NCBI GenBank assembly: GCA_011526585.1
Contig: WYBB01000092.1
Coordinates: 1-64,000, forward strand
Direction of reading: 5' to 3'
Source: Deltaproteobacteria bacterium
GTDB lineage: Bacteria; Myxococcota_A; UBA9042; PHBI01
DNA: 64,000 bases
Shown here: positions 34,807-44,013 of the stretch, one piece after another
Layout: each line of letters begins with the position of its first letter
How positions within the stretch are numbered: position 1 is the first letter of the stretch
The notes under the pieces: generated by a model
Databases searched by the model: none
What the model was told of the DNA's origin: nothing
Seen by the model: only the letters and a program-made list of their open reading frames with translations
Position numbers and translations under genes: made by a program

Positions 34807-36114
34807 ATGTCCGTCTCCGAAGGCGTACCCAGAGACGAGCCGAGCAGGGTCGAGCGGCGGATCGGCGAGACCGAGGCCGTGCGGCGCGCGCTGGGGCTCG
34901 ACCACAAGAGCCGCTGGCGGCGGCGCATCATCTGGGCGGTGGTGCTCGCGGCGTTGGCGGGCGCGATCGCGTTCGCGGTGGTGAGGCTGAGCGCGCCGGC
35001 GCCGGCGCCGCGCTGGCTGACCGCGGCCGTGGTGCGCGGTGAGCTCACGACGACGGTGACCGCGACGGGGTCGCTGAGACCGGTGCGCACGGTGGCGATC
35101 GCGGCCGAGATCAGCGGGCGCATCGTCGCGGTGCACGCCGAGGAAAATGACGTCGTCAGCGTCGGGCAGGTGCTGGTCGAGATCGACACCGAGCGACTGC
35201 AGAGCCAACTGGCGCAGGCGAGGGCGCAGGCGGCGGCGGCCAGGGCGGCGGCGCGCGAGGCGCGGGTGACGGCGGGCGAGGCGAAGGACGAGCTCACGCG
35301 CGTGACCGCGCTGGCGAAGAAGAACCTGATCGCCGAGCGCGAGCTCATCGCGGCCCGGGCGGCGCATGCGCGGGCGCTGGCGCGCATCGAGAGCGCGACC
35401 GCGCAGGAGGCGCTGGCCGACGCGCAGGTCAAGAGCGTCGAGACCGATCTGCAAAAGGCGGTGATCCGTTCGCCGATCGACGGCGTGGTGCTCTCGCGCG
35501 CGGTCGAGCCGGGGACCGCGGTGGCGGCGAGCTTCCAGGCGCCCGTGCTGATGACCATCGCCGAGAGCCTCGAGCAGATGGAACTCGAGCTCGACATCGA
35601 CGAGGCCGACGTCGGCGAGGTCGCGGCGGGCCAGCGCGCGAGCTTCACCGTCGACGCCTTCGCCGAGGAGGAGTTTCCCGCCGAGGTGATGACCGTGCTC
35701 TTCGCGTCCAAGACCGTGTCGAACGTCGTGACCTATCCGGCGCGGCTCAGCGTCGACAACCGCGCGCGGCGCCTGCGGCCAGGCATGACGGCGACCGCGA
35801 CGATCACCACCGGCGTCGATCGGGGCGTGCTGCTCGTGCCGAACGCGGCGCTGCGCTTCGCGCCGCCGAGCGAGGGGCGGGGCGGGCGGGCGCCGTTCGT
35901 GGGGCCGATGGCGCCCAATCGCCAGGCCCAGACGGGCGAAGCGCTGGCGCGGCAGAACGCGCCCAAGGTGTGGGTCTTGCGCGACGGCGCGCCGGCGCCG
36001 ATCGAGGTCGTGCGCGGGGCGAGCGACGGGCGCAACACCGTCGTGAGCGGGCAGGGCCTGGGCGAAGGGACGCTCGTGCTGATCGGCCAGGAGACCGGCG
36101 GAGGTGAGCCATGA
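34807..36114 (+). CDS. MacA-like periplasmic adaptor (HlyD/RND family)
   Basis: This 435-residue adaptor has one N-terminal membrane anchor (RIIWAVVLAALAGAIAFAVV). It then has the barrel-sandwich halves (TVTATGSLRPVRTVAIAAEI and AVIRSPIDGVVLSRAVEPGT), an Ala-rich alpha-hairpin (about 125-200) and a beta-barrel plus membrane-proximal end. It links an inner-membrane ABC permease to an outer-membrane channel. ATG 34807 follows GGAGG. The stop overlaps the ATPase gene by four bases, so macA-, ATPase- and permease-like genes form one operon. A TolC-like channel is not in this operon. A Gly/Arg-rich insert near 360-375 is unusual. Substrates could be antibiotics, lipopeptides or lipoproteins. Confidence 0.88.
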   Translation: MSVSEGVPRDEPSRVERRIGETEAVRRALGLDHKSRWRRRIIWAVVLAALAGAIAFAVVRLSAPAPAPRWLTAAVVRGELTTTVTATGSLRPVRTVAIAAEISGRIVAVHAEENDVVSVGQVLVEIDTERLQSQLAQARAQAAAARAAAREARVTAGEAKDELTRVTALAKKNLIAERELIAARAAHARALARIESATAQEALADAQVKSVETDLQKAVIRSPIDGVVLSRAVEPGTAVAASFQAPVLMTIAESLEQMELELDIDEADVGEVAAGQRASFTVDAFAEEEFPAEVMTVLFASKTVSNVVTYPARLSVDNRARRLRPGMTATATITTGVDRGVLLVPNAALRFAPPSEGRGGRAPFVGPMAPNRQAQTGEALARQNAPKVWVLRDGAPAPIEVVRGASDGRNTVVSGQGLGEGTLVLIGQETGGGEP

Positions 36115-36821
36115 GCGCCGTGCCGCTCATTCGCTTCGAGGGCGTGAGCAAGGTCTACGGCGAGGGCGAGGCCGAGGTGCGCGCGCTCGACGAGGTCGAC
36201 CTGGCGATCGACGACGGCGAGTTCGTCGCGGTGATGGGGGCGAGCGGATCGGGCAAGTCGACCTGCATGAACATCCTCGGCGCGCTCGACACGCCGAGCG
36301 CGGGGCGCTACCGCTTCAAGGGGATCGATGTCGCGGCCGAGCTCTCGCGCGACCAGCAGGCGCTCTTGCGGCGGACCTACCTCGGCTTCGTCTTCCAGAG
36401 CTTCAACCTGCTGGCGCGCACCAACGCGCTGGAGAACGTCGAGCTGCCGCTCGTCTATCGCGGGGTCGGCAAGCGACAACGGCGCGAGCGGGCGCTGGCC
36501 GCGCTCGAGCTGGTCGGCCTCGCCGATCGCGCGCACCACACCGCGGCGCAGCTCTCGGGCGGGCAGCAGCAGCGGGTCGCGATCGCGCGCGCGCTGGTGA
36601 GCGAGCCGCTCGTGCTCTTCGCCGACGAGCCGACCGGCAACCTCGACTCGAAGCGCAGCGAGGAGATCATGGCGTTCCTCGCCGAGCTCAACCGGACGCG
36701 CGGGATCACCATCGTCATGGTGACGCACGAGGCGCCGCTGGCGCGCTGGGCGAAGCGGATCCTCTGGTTTTCGGACGGGCGGCTGATGAAAGATGGGTCG
36801 CCGGCGGAGGTGCTGGCATGA
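36111..36821 (+). CDS. MacB/LolD-type ABC transporter ATPase
   Basis: This 236-residue ATPase has Walker [10 protein letters not shown] (about 44-52), Q-loop FQSFNL, signature [15 protein letters not shown], Walker [14 protein letters not shown] and the switch His in VMVTHE. The layout is that of the MacB/LolD/FtsE group that drives mechanotransmission across the envelope. The start overlaps macA-like by ATGA and the end overlaps the permease by ATGA. In E. coli MacB the ATPase and permease are one polypeptide, whereas here they are separate genes, as in many delta-proteobacterial systems. Confidence 0.92.
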   Translation: MSAVPLIRFEGVSKVYGEGEAEVRALDEVDLAIDDGEFVAVMGASGSGKSTCMNILGALDTPSAGRYRFKGIDVAAELSRDQQALLRRTYLGFVFQSFNLLARTNALENVELPLVYRGVGKRQRRERALAALELVGLADRAHHTAAQLSGGQQQRVAIARALVSEPLVLFADEPTGNLDSKRSEEIMAFLAELNRTRGITIVMVTHEAPLARWAKRILWFSDGRLMKDGSPAEVLA

Positions 36822-38029
36822 TGATGTTCTGGAGCGCGGTGGCGATGGCGTTGCGGGAGATCCGCCGCAACGCGATGCGCTCGTTCCTGACGGCGCTCGG
36901 GATCGTCATCGGCGTGGCGGCGGTCATCACCATGGTCCACCTCGGCGACGCGGCGACGCGTGGGGTGACGAGCCAGATCGCCAGCCTCGGACAGAACCTG
37001 CTCTTCGTCACCCCGGGTGCCGGCCAGCGAGGTCCCGGGGGCATGCGCACGGCGGCGACGCCGTTCGCGCGCGAGGACGCCGACGCGATCGCGTCGCAGG
37101 TCGGCGGCGTGCTGGTCGCGCCGGCGTCGTCGACGCGCGACGTGATCGTCGCCGGCGGCACCAACTGGACCTCGACGATCACCGGGACGAGCATCGAGTT
37201 CTTCGAGGTGCGCGACTGGACGCTGGCCGACGGGCGCCTCTTCGAGCCGGGCGAAGAGCGCTCGGCGGCGCCGGTCTGCGTGATCGGACAGACCGTGCTG
37301 CGCGAGCTCTTCGGCACGAGCTCGCCGCTCGATCAGAAGATCCGGGTCGGCAAGGTCTCGTGTCGGGTGGTCGGCGTGCTGGCGAGCAAGCAGGCGACGA
37401 TGGGCGCCGATCAGGACGACCTGGTGGTGATGCCGCTGGCGACCTTCCAGCGGCGCGTCAGCGGCAACGACGACATCGGCGTGATCAACGTCTCGGCGCT
37501 GACGAGCGGATCGGCCGGGCGCGTGCAGCGCGAGATCGAGCTCCTGATGCGGGAGCGGCGGCGCCTGCGCCCGACGGTGCCGAACGACTTCGAGGTGCGC
37601 AGCATGGAGGAGATCAGCAAGGCGGTGCAGGGCTCGACCGAGATCCTCACGGCGCTGCTCGGCGCGATCGCCGGGGTGAGCCTGCTCGTCGGCGGGATCG
37701 GCATCATGAACATCATGCTCGTGTCGGTGACCGAGCGCACGCGCGAGATCGGGATCCGCCTCGCGATCGGGGCGCGCGGCTTCGAGGTGCTGACCCAGTT
37801 CCTGGTCGAGGCCGCGCTCTTGTCGATCTTCGGCGGCTTCTTCGGGGTCGCGCTCGGGCTCGGCGGCTCGTGGCTGGTCACGCGCGAGCTGGCGATGCCG
37901 TTCGCGCTGGTGCCGTCGATCATCGGGATCGCGTTCGTGTTCTCGGCGGTGGTCGGGATCGTCTTCGGCTGGTGGCCGGCGCGCAAGGCGGCGCGCTTGA
38001 ACCCGATCGAGGCGCTGCGCCACGAGTGA
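36818..38029 (+). CDS. MacB-like ABC transporter permease
   Basis: This 403-residue permease has the MacB/FtsX plan. There is an N-terminal helix ([20 protein letters not shown]), a large periplasmic domain (about 50-270) and three C-terminal helices ([60 protein letters not shown]). The family block [14 protein letters not shown] and the [17 protein letters not shown] end are present. It partners the preceding ATPase and adaptor. Three consecutive ATG codons begin the gene (36818, 36821, 36824). The first overlaps the ATPase stop and was chosen. Confidence 0.92.
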   Translation: MMMFWSAVAMALREIRRNAMRSFLTALGIVIGVAAVITMVHLGDAATRGVTSQIASLGQNLLFVTPGAGQRGPGGMRTAATPFAREDADAIASQVGGVLVAPASSTRDVIVAGGTNWTSTITGTSIEFFEVRDWTLADGRLFEPGEERSAAPVCVIGQTVLRELFGTSSPLDQKIRVGKVSCRVVGVLASKQATMGADQDDLVVMPLATFQRRVSGNDDIGVINVSALTSGSAGRVQREIELLMRERRRLRPTVPNDFEVRSMEEISKAVQGSTEILTALLGAIAGVSLLVGGIGIMNIMLVSVTERTREIGIRLAIGARGFEVLTQFLVEAALLSIFGGFFGVALGLGGSWLVTRELAMPFALVPSIIGIAFVFSAVVGIVFGWWPARKAARLNPIEALRHE

Positions 38030-38102
38030 GCGGCAACGACGCCCGGACCTGCGACGTCTCCGCCGCCGATGGCGAGCGCGCGATCCGGGCCGCTACCGGC
38101 AG

Positions 38103-38130
38103 TTGACAACGTTTCGTCAAACAACGTAAT
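38103..38130 (+). promoter_or_regulatory. Candidate promoter with overlapping TTGAC-N8-GTCAA palindrome
   Basis: TTGACA at 38103-38108 and CGTAAT at 38125-38130 (four of six matches to TATAAT) are 16 bp apart. TTGAC and GTCAA (38103-38107, 38116-38120) form an inverted repeat around AACGTTTC, so a dimeric regulator could bind over the -35 region. The next gene starts at 38250 with GGAGG. Confidence 0.4.
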
Positions 38131-38249
38131 TTCACGGAGTCTCGCTCACGTCACCGCGGCGAGACGTGGGTCATTGCGGACCCGGGTGCCGGATCGATCG
38201 GGACGAACGGTGTCGTCTCGTCGACCGACCCTCACCACGGAGGTATGTC

Positions 38250-39482
38250 GTGAGAGCGCTCCTTGCTGTGCCGTTCTGCGTCGTCAGTCTCGTCTTCAGC
38301 GCGGCCGCGGCCGCCAAGGGACCCAAACGTGGCGGGGACAAAGCCCCGACCTTCACTCCGCTCGTCGACCTCGGGGCGCTGCCCGGGCTGTCGTCGAGCG
38401 ACGCGACCGGCATCAACGATGACGGGCTCATCATCGGCGTCAGCGGGGCCGACGCGGTGGTCTGGACGCCGGACGCGGACAGCCCGACGGGATATGCGAT
38501 CCATGCGCTCGCCAAGAACCCGACCGGCGAGCCGCCCGGCACCGTCGGGTTCAGCCCGCGAACGAACGGGGTCAACCGCTGGGGGCAGATCGTGGGCCTC
38601 TTGCCGTCGCTCATCGGCGGCATGAACCCGCCGCGGCCCCGCGCGGTCGTGTGGGACGCCTGGGACCAGGCGCCGCGAAGCCTCGGCGTCGTGGCGGGCG
38701 GGCTCGCGAGCCAGGGGCGTGCGATCAACGACAGCGGGCACGTCGCGGGCTCGAGCGGAGGTCCCGGCGGGATCTTCATGGTCGTGTGGCGCGGGGCGGG
38801 CGCCGAGGTGCTGCCCGACTGGGGCGCGAACGCGGGCGCCGTGCACGGCATCAACAACGCCGGGCAGATCTGCGGCGTGCTCGCCAAGTACGCGGGCGGC
38901 CCGTGGGTGCCGGTCGTGTGGCTGCCGCGCGACGACGGCGGCTATGAGCTCGTGGAGCTCGCGAACCTCGGCGGCACGCCCGACGGCGCGTTCGACATCG
39001 CGCGCGCCATCAACGACCTGGGGCAGGTCGTCGGCGGCTCTGGCACCATCACCGGCGAGCTCACCCCGGATGGCTTCTACTGGGTGGGCGAGAGCGTGCG
39101 CCCCTTCGTCTGGGACCTCGTCGACGACGACGTGACGCGCCTCAGGCCCGGTCCGACCTCGTTCCCGTCCGCGTTCGAACCCGCGCCCGCGCCGGAAATC
39201 TGGGAGGTCGCGCGCCTGCACGGCGTCGCCAATGATACGAACGAGCGCAGCGAGATCGTGGGCTACATCGGGGTCAATGGCCTGCTGGACGCGGGGCTCG
39301 ACGAGCTCGTCGACTTCCGCACCGGCGCGTACTGGCGAAACGGTGGCAAGGACCCCGTCCTGCTCGGCACCCTCGGCGGCGCCCACAGCTTCCCGCGGGC
39401 GATCAACAACCACGGCACCATCGTCGGGATCTCCGACACCGCCGATGGCGGAGGGCGGGCCTTCGTGACGTACAAGCGCTGA
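38250..39482 (+). CDS. Exported HAF-repeat protein
   Basis: This 410-residue protein has a signal peptide (VRALLAVPFCVVSLVFSAAA). It contains tandem HAF-type repeats of about 40-60 residues with the pattern A-x-x-IND-x-G-x-VVG (ATGINDDGLIIGVS, GRAINDSGHVAGSS, VHGINNAGQICGVL, ARAINDLGQVVGGS, PRAINNHGTIVGIS), likely a beta-propeller. The Pfam/TIGR HAF family is extracellular with unknown function. GTG 38250 is chosen for its GGAGG eight bases upstream and because the signal peptide begins there; an overlapping ATG at 38244 is out of frame. The gene stands alone between the efflux operon and the HAD gene. Confidence 0.8.
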   Translation: MRALLAVPFCVVSLVFSAAAAAKGPKRGGDKAPTFTPLVDLGALPGLSSSDATGINDDGLIIGVSGADAVVWTPDADSPTGYAIHALAKNPTGEPPGTVGFSPRTNGVNRWGQIVGLLPSLIGGMNPPRPRAVVWDAWDQAPRSLGVVAGGLASQGRAINDSGHVAGSSGGPGGIFMVVWRGAGAEVLPDWGANAGAVHGINNAGQICGVLAKYAGGPWVPVVWLPRDDGGYELVELANLGGTPDGAFDIARAINDLGQVVGGSGTITGELTPDGFYWVGESVRPFVWDLVDDDVTRLRPGPTSFPSAFEPAPAPEIWEVARLHGVANDTNERSEIVGYIGVNGLLDAGLDELVDFRTGAYWRNGGKDPVLLGTLGGAHSFPRAINNHGTIVGISDTADGGGRAFVTYKR

Positions 39483-39506
39483 TCGGCTCGTCGCGCCCGG
39501 TGTCGC

Positions 39507-40385
39507 ATGCCTGCGCGTGAGGCTTGCGCGGAGTCGGTGCGCAGGGCAGGGTGCCGCGCGGTGGAGCACGCGCGCGGCATCTTGTTCATCGATCTCGACG
39601 GTACGCTCGTCGGTCCCGACGGGGTCGCCGAGCGCGTGTGGTGCGCGCTCGAGTCCCTGCGCGAGGCCGGCGTGCGCATCGCCCTGTGCACGGGTCGCCC
39701 CGGGCGCGGCATCGCCGCCGAGATCGCGCGGCGCATCGATCCCGAGGGCCTGCACGTCGTCGAGTCGGGCGCGGTCGTGATGCGCGGCGCGGGCGAGGTC
39801 TTCGCCGCCCACACGATCGCCGCCGAGCACGCGCGCCTCCTCGGCGAGCTCGCGATCCGGCTCGATGTCACCCTCGAGGCCTACACCGCGGACGGTCGCT
39901 ACCTCGTGCGCGAACGCGACGCGCTGGTCCGCCGGCACGAGGTCCTGCTCGGGATCCCGGCCGAGGTCGTCCCGTGGCCACCCGCGGAGCCGGTCGTGCG
40001 CCTGCTCTGGGTCGTGCCCGAGCACGCGTGGCCCGCCCTCCAGCACGCGGCGAGCCAGGCGATGCGGCACGTCTCGGCGCACTCGGGCCGCTCCCCCAAG
40101 ATGCCCGGCGTGCGCTTCGTCTCGATGACCGCGCCCGGCGTCTCGAAGGCCACCGGCGTGCGCACCGTGCTCGACGCGTTTCAGCTCGATCGTGCGCGCG
40201 CGGCGATGGCCGGAGACGATCTCAACGACCTCGTCGCCTTCGACGAGGTGTCGCTCGTCTATGTCCCTGTCGACGGCGCGCCCGAGGCCGTGGCCCGCGC
40301 CTCTCGTGTCATCCCGTCACCGGCGCTGGGCGGCGTCGCGGACGCGGCGCTGGAGCTGCTCGGGCGGTGGGCACCGAGCGCTTGA
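39507..40385 (+). CDS. Cof-type HAD-IIB phosphatase
   Basis: This 292-residue phosphohydrolase has HAD motif I FIDLDGTL (D29 nucleophile, D31), motif II LCTGRP, a Lys in the GVSKATGV block (motif III) and motif IV AGDDLNDL. A C2B cap between motifs II and III places it among Cof/sucrose-phosphatase/mannosyl-3-phosphoglycerate phosphatase-like enzymes acting on sugar or cofactor phosphates. ATG 39507 gives a 20-residue extension without a good ribosome site; GTG 39561 (VEHARGILFIDLDGT) gives a more usual N-terminus. It lies 24 bp after the HAF gene and may be cotranscribed. Confidence 0.85.
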   Translation: MPAREACAESVRRAGCRAVEHARGILFIDLDGTLVGPDGVAERVWCALESLREAGVRIALCTGRPGRGIAAEIARRIDPEGLHVVESGAVVMRGAGEVFAAHTIAAEHARLLGELAIRLDVTLEAYTADGRYLVRERDALVRRHEVLLGIPAEVVPWPPAEPVVRLLWVVPEHAWPALQHAASQAMRHVSAHSGRSPKMPGVRFVSMTAPGVSKATGVRTVLDAFQLDRARAAMAGDDLNDLVAFDEVSLVYVPVDGAPEAVARASRVIPSPALGGVADAALELLGRWAPSA

Positions 40386-40496
40386 GACGCCGCGAGATCG
40401 GCGGTGGGTGTCGGGACATCACCCGCCCATTCGAGCGCACGATCGCCAGCCCGTCGCCCGGGTAGACGTTGCGCCCCCGCACCCCGCGCTGAGCGC

Positions 40497-40535
40497 GCGA
40501 AGCAACGACGCCCCCGCGGGTCGTAGCGGCGAACT
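40497..40535. repeat. Palindromic-family arm, copy F
   Basis: Within the gap before the BTAD regulator, this 39-bp stretch matches the right arm of the palindrome at 45128-45249 at about 32 of 39 positions (GCGAAGC, CGCCCCCGCG and a final GCGAA shared). The opposite arm is not evident, so this is a solitary half. Confidence 0.45.
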
Positions 40536-40605
40536 CACAGCGGCCGGTCGCCGGGGCCCGCTCGAGGGTTGTGTAGGCCAGGCGCGGCTGTGATACCGTC
40601 ATCCG

Positions 40606-43359
40606 ATGCCGCTCACCCTGCGCTTGTTCGGCGAGATCGAAGTGAGCCCGAGCCGGGCGCGCTTGTCGCAGAAGGCTCGCTGGGTGATGGCGATCCTCGC
40701 CCTGCGCCACGAGCGTGCGGTCGAGCGCGGCTGGCTCGCGGGAACGCTGTGGCAGGACGCCTCCGAGGCTCAGGCGCGCTACAACTTGCGACGCGAGCTG
40801 ACCCAGCTGCGAACGGCGCTCGGTGATGAGGCATGGCGGCTACGTGCCGACGTGCAGTCCCTGTGTCTCGACCTCACCGGCGCGGATGTGGACGTGGTCG
40901 CGTTCGACCTGGCGGCGCGCGCTCGCGATCCGCGCGCGCTCGAGCTCTACCGTGGGCCGCTCATGGGAGATTGCGGCGAGACCTGGGTGCTCGAAGAGCG
41001 CGAGGCCCGCCGCCGCGCCTACCTGGCGACGGTCGAGGCCCTCGCGGAGCAGGCGATGGCGCGCTGCGAGCCGGCGCTCGCCGTGCGCTACCTGCGCGCC
41101 GCGGTCGCCGCGGAGCCGCTCGAGGAAGGCCTGACCCGAGCCCTCATGCGCGCGCTCGCCGCCAGCGGAGCACCCGCGGCCGCGCTCGCCGCCTATCGTG
41201 CGCTGCGCGTGCTGCTCGAGCGCGAGCTGGCGGTCGAACCTGCTCATGAGACGCGCGCCTTGGCCCATGCCCTCCGACTCGAGGGCGGTCGACCTGCAGC
41301 CCGTGCTCCGGTGGAGGCGACGCGGTTGCGGTCGGCACCACGGACGCGTGTCAGCGGTGTCGGTGCGCGCCGCCACCTCCCACGACCCCTTGCGCGCCTC
41401 GTGGGTCGTGACGGCGCCATTCAGGAGGTCTCGGCGCGCCTCGCCGATCACCGACTGATCACGCTCACCGGCAGCGGCGGCGTCGGCAAGTCGGTGCTCG
41501 CGATCGCCGTCGCGAACGCACTGGATCCGACGCTGGGAGACGGGGCGGCCGTCGTCGAGCTCGGTGGTCTGGCCGAGCCCGCGCTCCTCCTGGCGGCGGT
41601 CGCGCAGGCTCTCGGCGTCAGCGAGGCCGCGGGCCAGATGCTCGACCTGCAGGTCGATCGCGCGGTGGCCGATCGCGATCTGTTGATCGTTCTGGACGAC
41701 TGCGACCCGCTCATCGCCGAGTGCGCCAGGCTCGCGGAACGTATCCTCCGCGCGGGTCCCGGCGTGCGTGTCCTGGCGACCTCTCGCCAGTCGCTGGGCG
41801 TATCGGGCGAGCTGGTCTGGCGCGTGCCGTCGCTGACGGACCTCGACGCGACCATCCTGTTCCGGCAGCGCGCGACCGGCGATGTCGCGGCGGACCAGGC
41901 CGTCGTGGCGCGGATCTGCCGACGCCTCGACGGGATCCCGTTGGCGATCGAGCTGGCGGCGGCGCGCACCCGGGCGCTGACGGTCGAACAGATCGACGCG
42001 CGCCTCGACGATCGCCTGCACCTGCTCACCGGCGGCAGCCGCGCGGGTCTTGCGCGCCACGGGACGCTCCGTGCCACCATCGATTGGAGCTATCAACTGC
42101 TCGACCCGGAGGACCGCGAGGTCTTCGCGACGCTCTCCATCTTCGCCGGCGGCTGCACGCTCGAGTCCGCGGCGGCGGTGCATGGTGGTGACGTGCTCGA
42201 CGCGCTCGATCGTCTGGCGGACCGTTCGCTCGTGACCTTCGACGGTCGCTATCGCTTGCTGCAGACGGTGCGTGCATACGCGCGCGAGCGGCTGAGCGAG
42301 CAGGGGCGCCTCGATGCGTCGCTCGCTCGTCACCTCGAACACTTCGTGGCTTTCACCGAGGCGGCCGAGCCGTATGTCGCGCCGGGCGCCAGCGATGACC
42401 ATTGCATGGCGCGGCTGGACGAAGAGAGCGACAACGTGCGCGTCGCGCTCGCGACCGCCTTCGCCGTGCGGCCGGATCTGGCGCCGCGTCTGGTGGCCGC
42501 GCTGAGCTGGTACTGGTTCGACCGGGGCCGGTTGCGTGAGGCGAGTACCGCGATCGCCGCCGTGCTCCCGATCGTCCGCGAGCACCGCGGGATCGATCCG
42601 CGAGTCACCGCCAAGGCGCTCGCGGCTGCAGGCTGGGTGGCGTTGTGGAGCCGCGAATTCCCGAGATCACTGCTTTACTTCGAAGAGAGCCTGCGCGTCG
42701 CGCGCCAGGTCGGTGAGCCACGCCTCGTTGCCGAGGCGCTGTGCGGGCGCGGCGTGCTTCTCACGAATCTCGGAGACTACCGCGAGGCACGCATCTCGCT
42801 CTCTGAAGCCGAGAGCCTCGGCGACGCGTGCGACGACGCGCCGCGCCACGTGTTCGTGCAGCTCATGCTCGCTCGCGCCCTCCTGCTCGACGGCGAGGTT
42901 GCCTCCGCGCAAGAGCGCCTGCAGAGGGCAAGCGCGCGAGCGCGTGACGCGGGACTGCGCACGGCGACCGGCAATTGCCTCCTCGCGCTCGGCCAGTTTG
43001 CTCATGCGCGCGGCGATCATCGCGGCGCATGGTCGAGCTTCGGCGAGTGCGCGTTGCTGCTCCGGGCCATGGATCACTGTAGCCGCTCACGCCTCCTCGC
43101 GGCATCCGGGAGGCTCGCCATCGAAGACGGGCGAGCGCGCCTGGGCGCCCGCCTGCTCGGCGCAGCCGCGGCCCTCTGCGATGCCACCGGCGTGAGTCTG
43201 TTCGTCCCCGAACGCCCGGACCTCGCGAGCGCGACGCGCGCGGTGCGAGGACAGCTCAGCGCGGGCGAGCTCGAGACGAGCTGGGACGATGGCTACCGCC
43301 TCGGCGCCGAGCGGGCCGTCGAGGAGCTCCTGCGCTGCGCGCGCGGGACGTCAGGGTGA
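40606..43359 (+). CDS. SARP/AfsR-like regulator: BTAD, NB-ARC ATPase and TPR
   Basis: This 917-residue regulator begins with an OmpR-like winged helix (about 1-95: LRLFGEIEVSPSRARLSQKA) and a bacterial transcriptional activation domain (about 96-225, ending ERELAVEPAHETRAL). An NB-ARC STAND ATPase follows with Walker A GSGGVGKS (289-296), Walker B LLIVLDD, the sensor ATSRQSL and the GIPLAIELAAAR motif. The C-terminal third is TPR-like. This is the AfsR/MalT-like plan in which ATP and a ligand or protein release DNA binding. In actinomycetes such genes control antibiotic or development clusters. Targets here are unknown; the neighbours are a HAD phosphatase and a small exported protein. ATG 40606. 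It overlaps the convergent gene by 9 bp. Confidence 0.88.
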   Translation: MPLTLRLFGEIEVSPSRARLSQKARWVMAILALRHERAVERGWLAGTLWQDASEAQARYNLRRELTQLRTALGDEAWRLRADVQSLCLDLTGADVDVVAFDLAARARDPRALELYRGPLMGDCGETWVLEEREARRRAYLATVEALAEQAMARCEPALAVRYLRAAVAAEPLEEGLTRALMRALAASGAPAAALAAYRALRVLLERELAVEPAHETRALAHALRLEGGRPAARAPVEATRLRSAPRTRVSGVGARRHLPRPLARLVGRDGAIQEVSARLADHRLITLTGSGGVGKSVLAIAVANALDPTLGDGAAVVELGGLAEPALLLAAVAQALGVSEAAGQMLDLQVDRAVADRDLLIVLDDCDPLIAECARLAERILRAGPGVRVLATSRQSLGVSGELVWRVPSLTDLDATILFRQRATGDVAADQAVVARICRRLDGIPLAIELAAARTRALTVEQIDARLDDRLHLLTGGSRAGLARHGTLRATIDWSYQLLDPEDREVFATLSIFAGGCTLESAAAVHGGDVLDALDRLADRSLVTFDGRYRLLQTVRAYARERLSEQGRLDASLARHLEHFVAFTEAAEPYVAPGASDDHCMARLDEESDNVRVALATAFAVRPDLAPRLVAALSWYWFDRGRLREASTAIAAVLPIVREHRGIDPRVTAKALAAAGWVALWSREFPRSLLYFEESLRVARQVGEPRLVAEALCGRGVLLTNLGDYREARISLSEAESLGDACDDAPRHVFVQLMLARALLLDGEVASAQERLQRASARARDAGLRTATGNCLLALGQFAHARGDHRGAWSSFGECALLLRAMDHCSRSRLLAASGRLAIEDGRARLGARLLGAAAALCDATGVSLFVPERPDLASATRAVRGQLSAGELETSWDDGYRLGAERAVEELLRCARGTSG

Positions 43360-43929
43360 CATGTGGAGTGGGGAGCGGACGAAGGCGTAGACCGCGAAGT
43401 TGACGTAGATCACGTGGAACACGCTCGGGTCGGCGTCATCGATCACCACATTGTTGCGGTTGATGACCTGCCTCGTGCCGGCGAACCAGCCCCGCGCGAG
43501 ATCGATCTCCGAAGCGCTGGCCTCGAGGGCGACGAGGATCTGTCTGCCGTCGATGGCCAGGCGCATCGGGAGCCCTTCGGGCGCCGTCGCCTGCGGGTAG
43601 CTCAGCGTCAGCCTGCCATCGATCTCCCAGCGCTCGAGCGCGCCGTTGCGGTTGGCGTCATCGTAGTGGATGTAGGTCACCACGATCGTCTCCTCGCCGA
43701 CGACGGGCCCATGATCCATGCGACCGACGTATCGGCCCGTGGCGTCGACGCACCAGACGCTGTAGGCGCCGGCGTCGAGCTCCGCCTCGGAGTAGGGACC
43801 CGCGAAGGTCTCACCCTGACACGCGAGGAACGAGATCTCCGGCCGGGCCGTCTGGTGCGCGGCGGCCTGGTTGACGGGGACGACGCCGACGAAGCTCGCG
43901 GCGACAAGCAGAAGAAGACGGTTGCACAT
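43351..43929 (-). CDS. Small exported protein of unknown family
   Basis: This 192-residue protein has a signal peptide (MCNRLLLLVAASFVGVVPVN, cleaved after AAA). The mature part is beta-rich with a DDANRNGALERWE loop resembling a Ca2+-binding EF-type turn. Two Cys residues (FLACQG, VWCVDA) could form a disulfide. The family is not recognised. It converges on the BTAD regulator gene with a 9-bp overlap of 3' ends. Upstream is an 84-bp gap before the exchanger's 3' end. Confidence 0.7.
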   Translation of the reverse strand: MCNRLLLLVAASFVGVVPVNQAAAHQTARPEISFLACQGETFAGPYSEAELDAGAYSVWCVDATGRYVGRMDHGPVVGEETIVVTYIHYDDANRNGALERWEIDGRLTLSYPQATAPEGLPMRLAIDGRQILVALEASASEIDLARGWFAGTRQVINRNNVVIDDADPSVFHVIYVNFAVYAFVRSPLHMSP

Positions 43930-44013
43930 CAGACACCTCCTGCCGGCAGCTTCGCTGCGAGGTGTGTCGCCGAGCGTGTCAGATCCCGATGAATCGGCGT
44001 GTCAAACAGGCGT

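Noticed and set aside
34807..38029. Complete tripartite efflux pump including an outer-membrane channel
   Set aside because: No TolC/OprM-like gene is present beside the MacAB-like genes; the giant outer-membrane protein has a different architecture and location.
19340..40600. GCTGTGATACCGTC occurring near 19344 and 40588, both at gene starts
   Set aside because: A 14-base match is expected by chance between two places in 64 kb. One copy is coding on the other strand and the flanks do not match.
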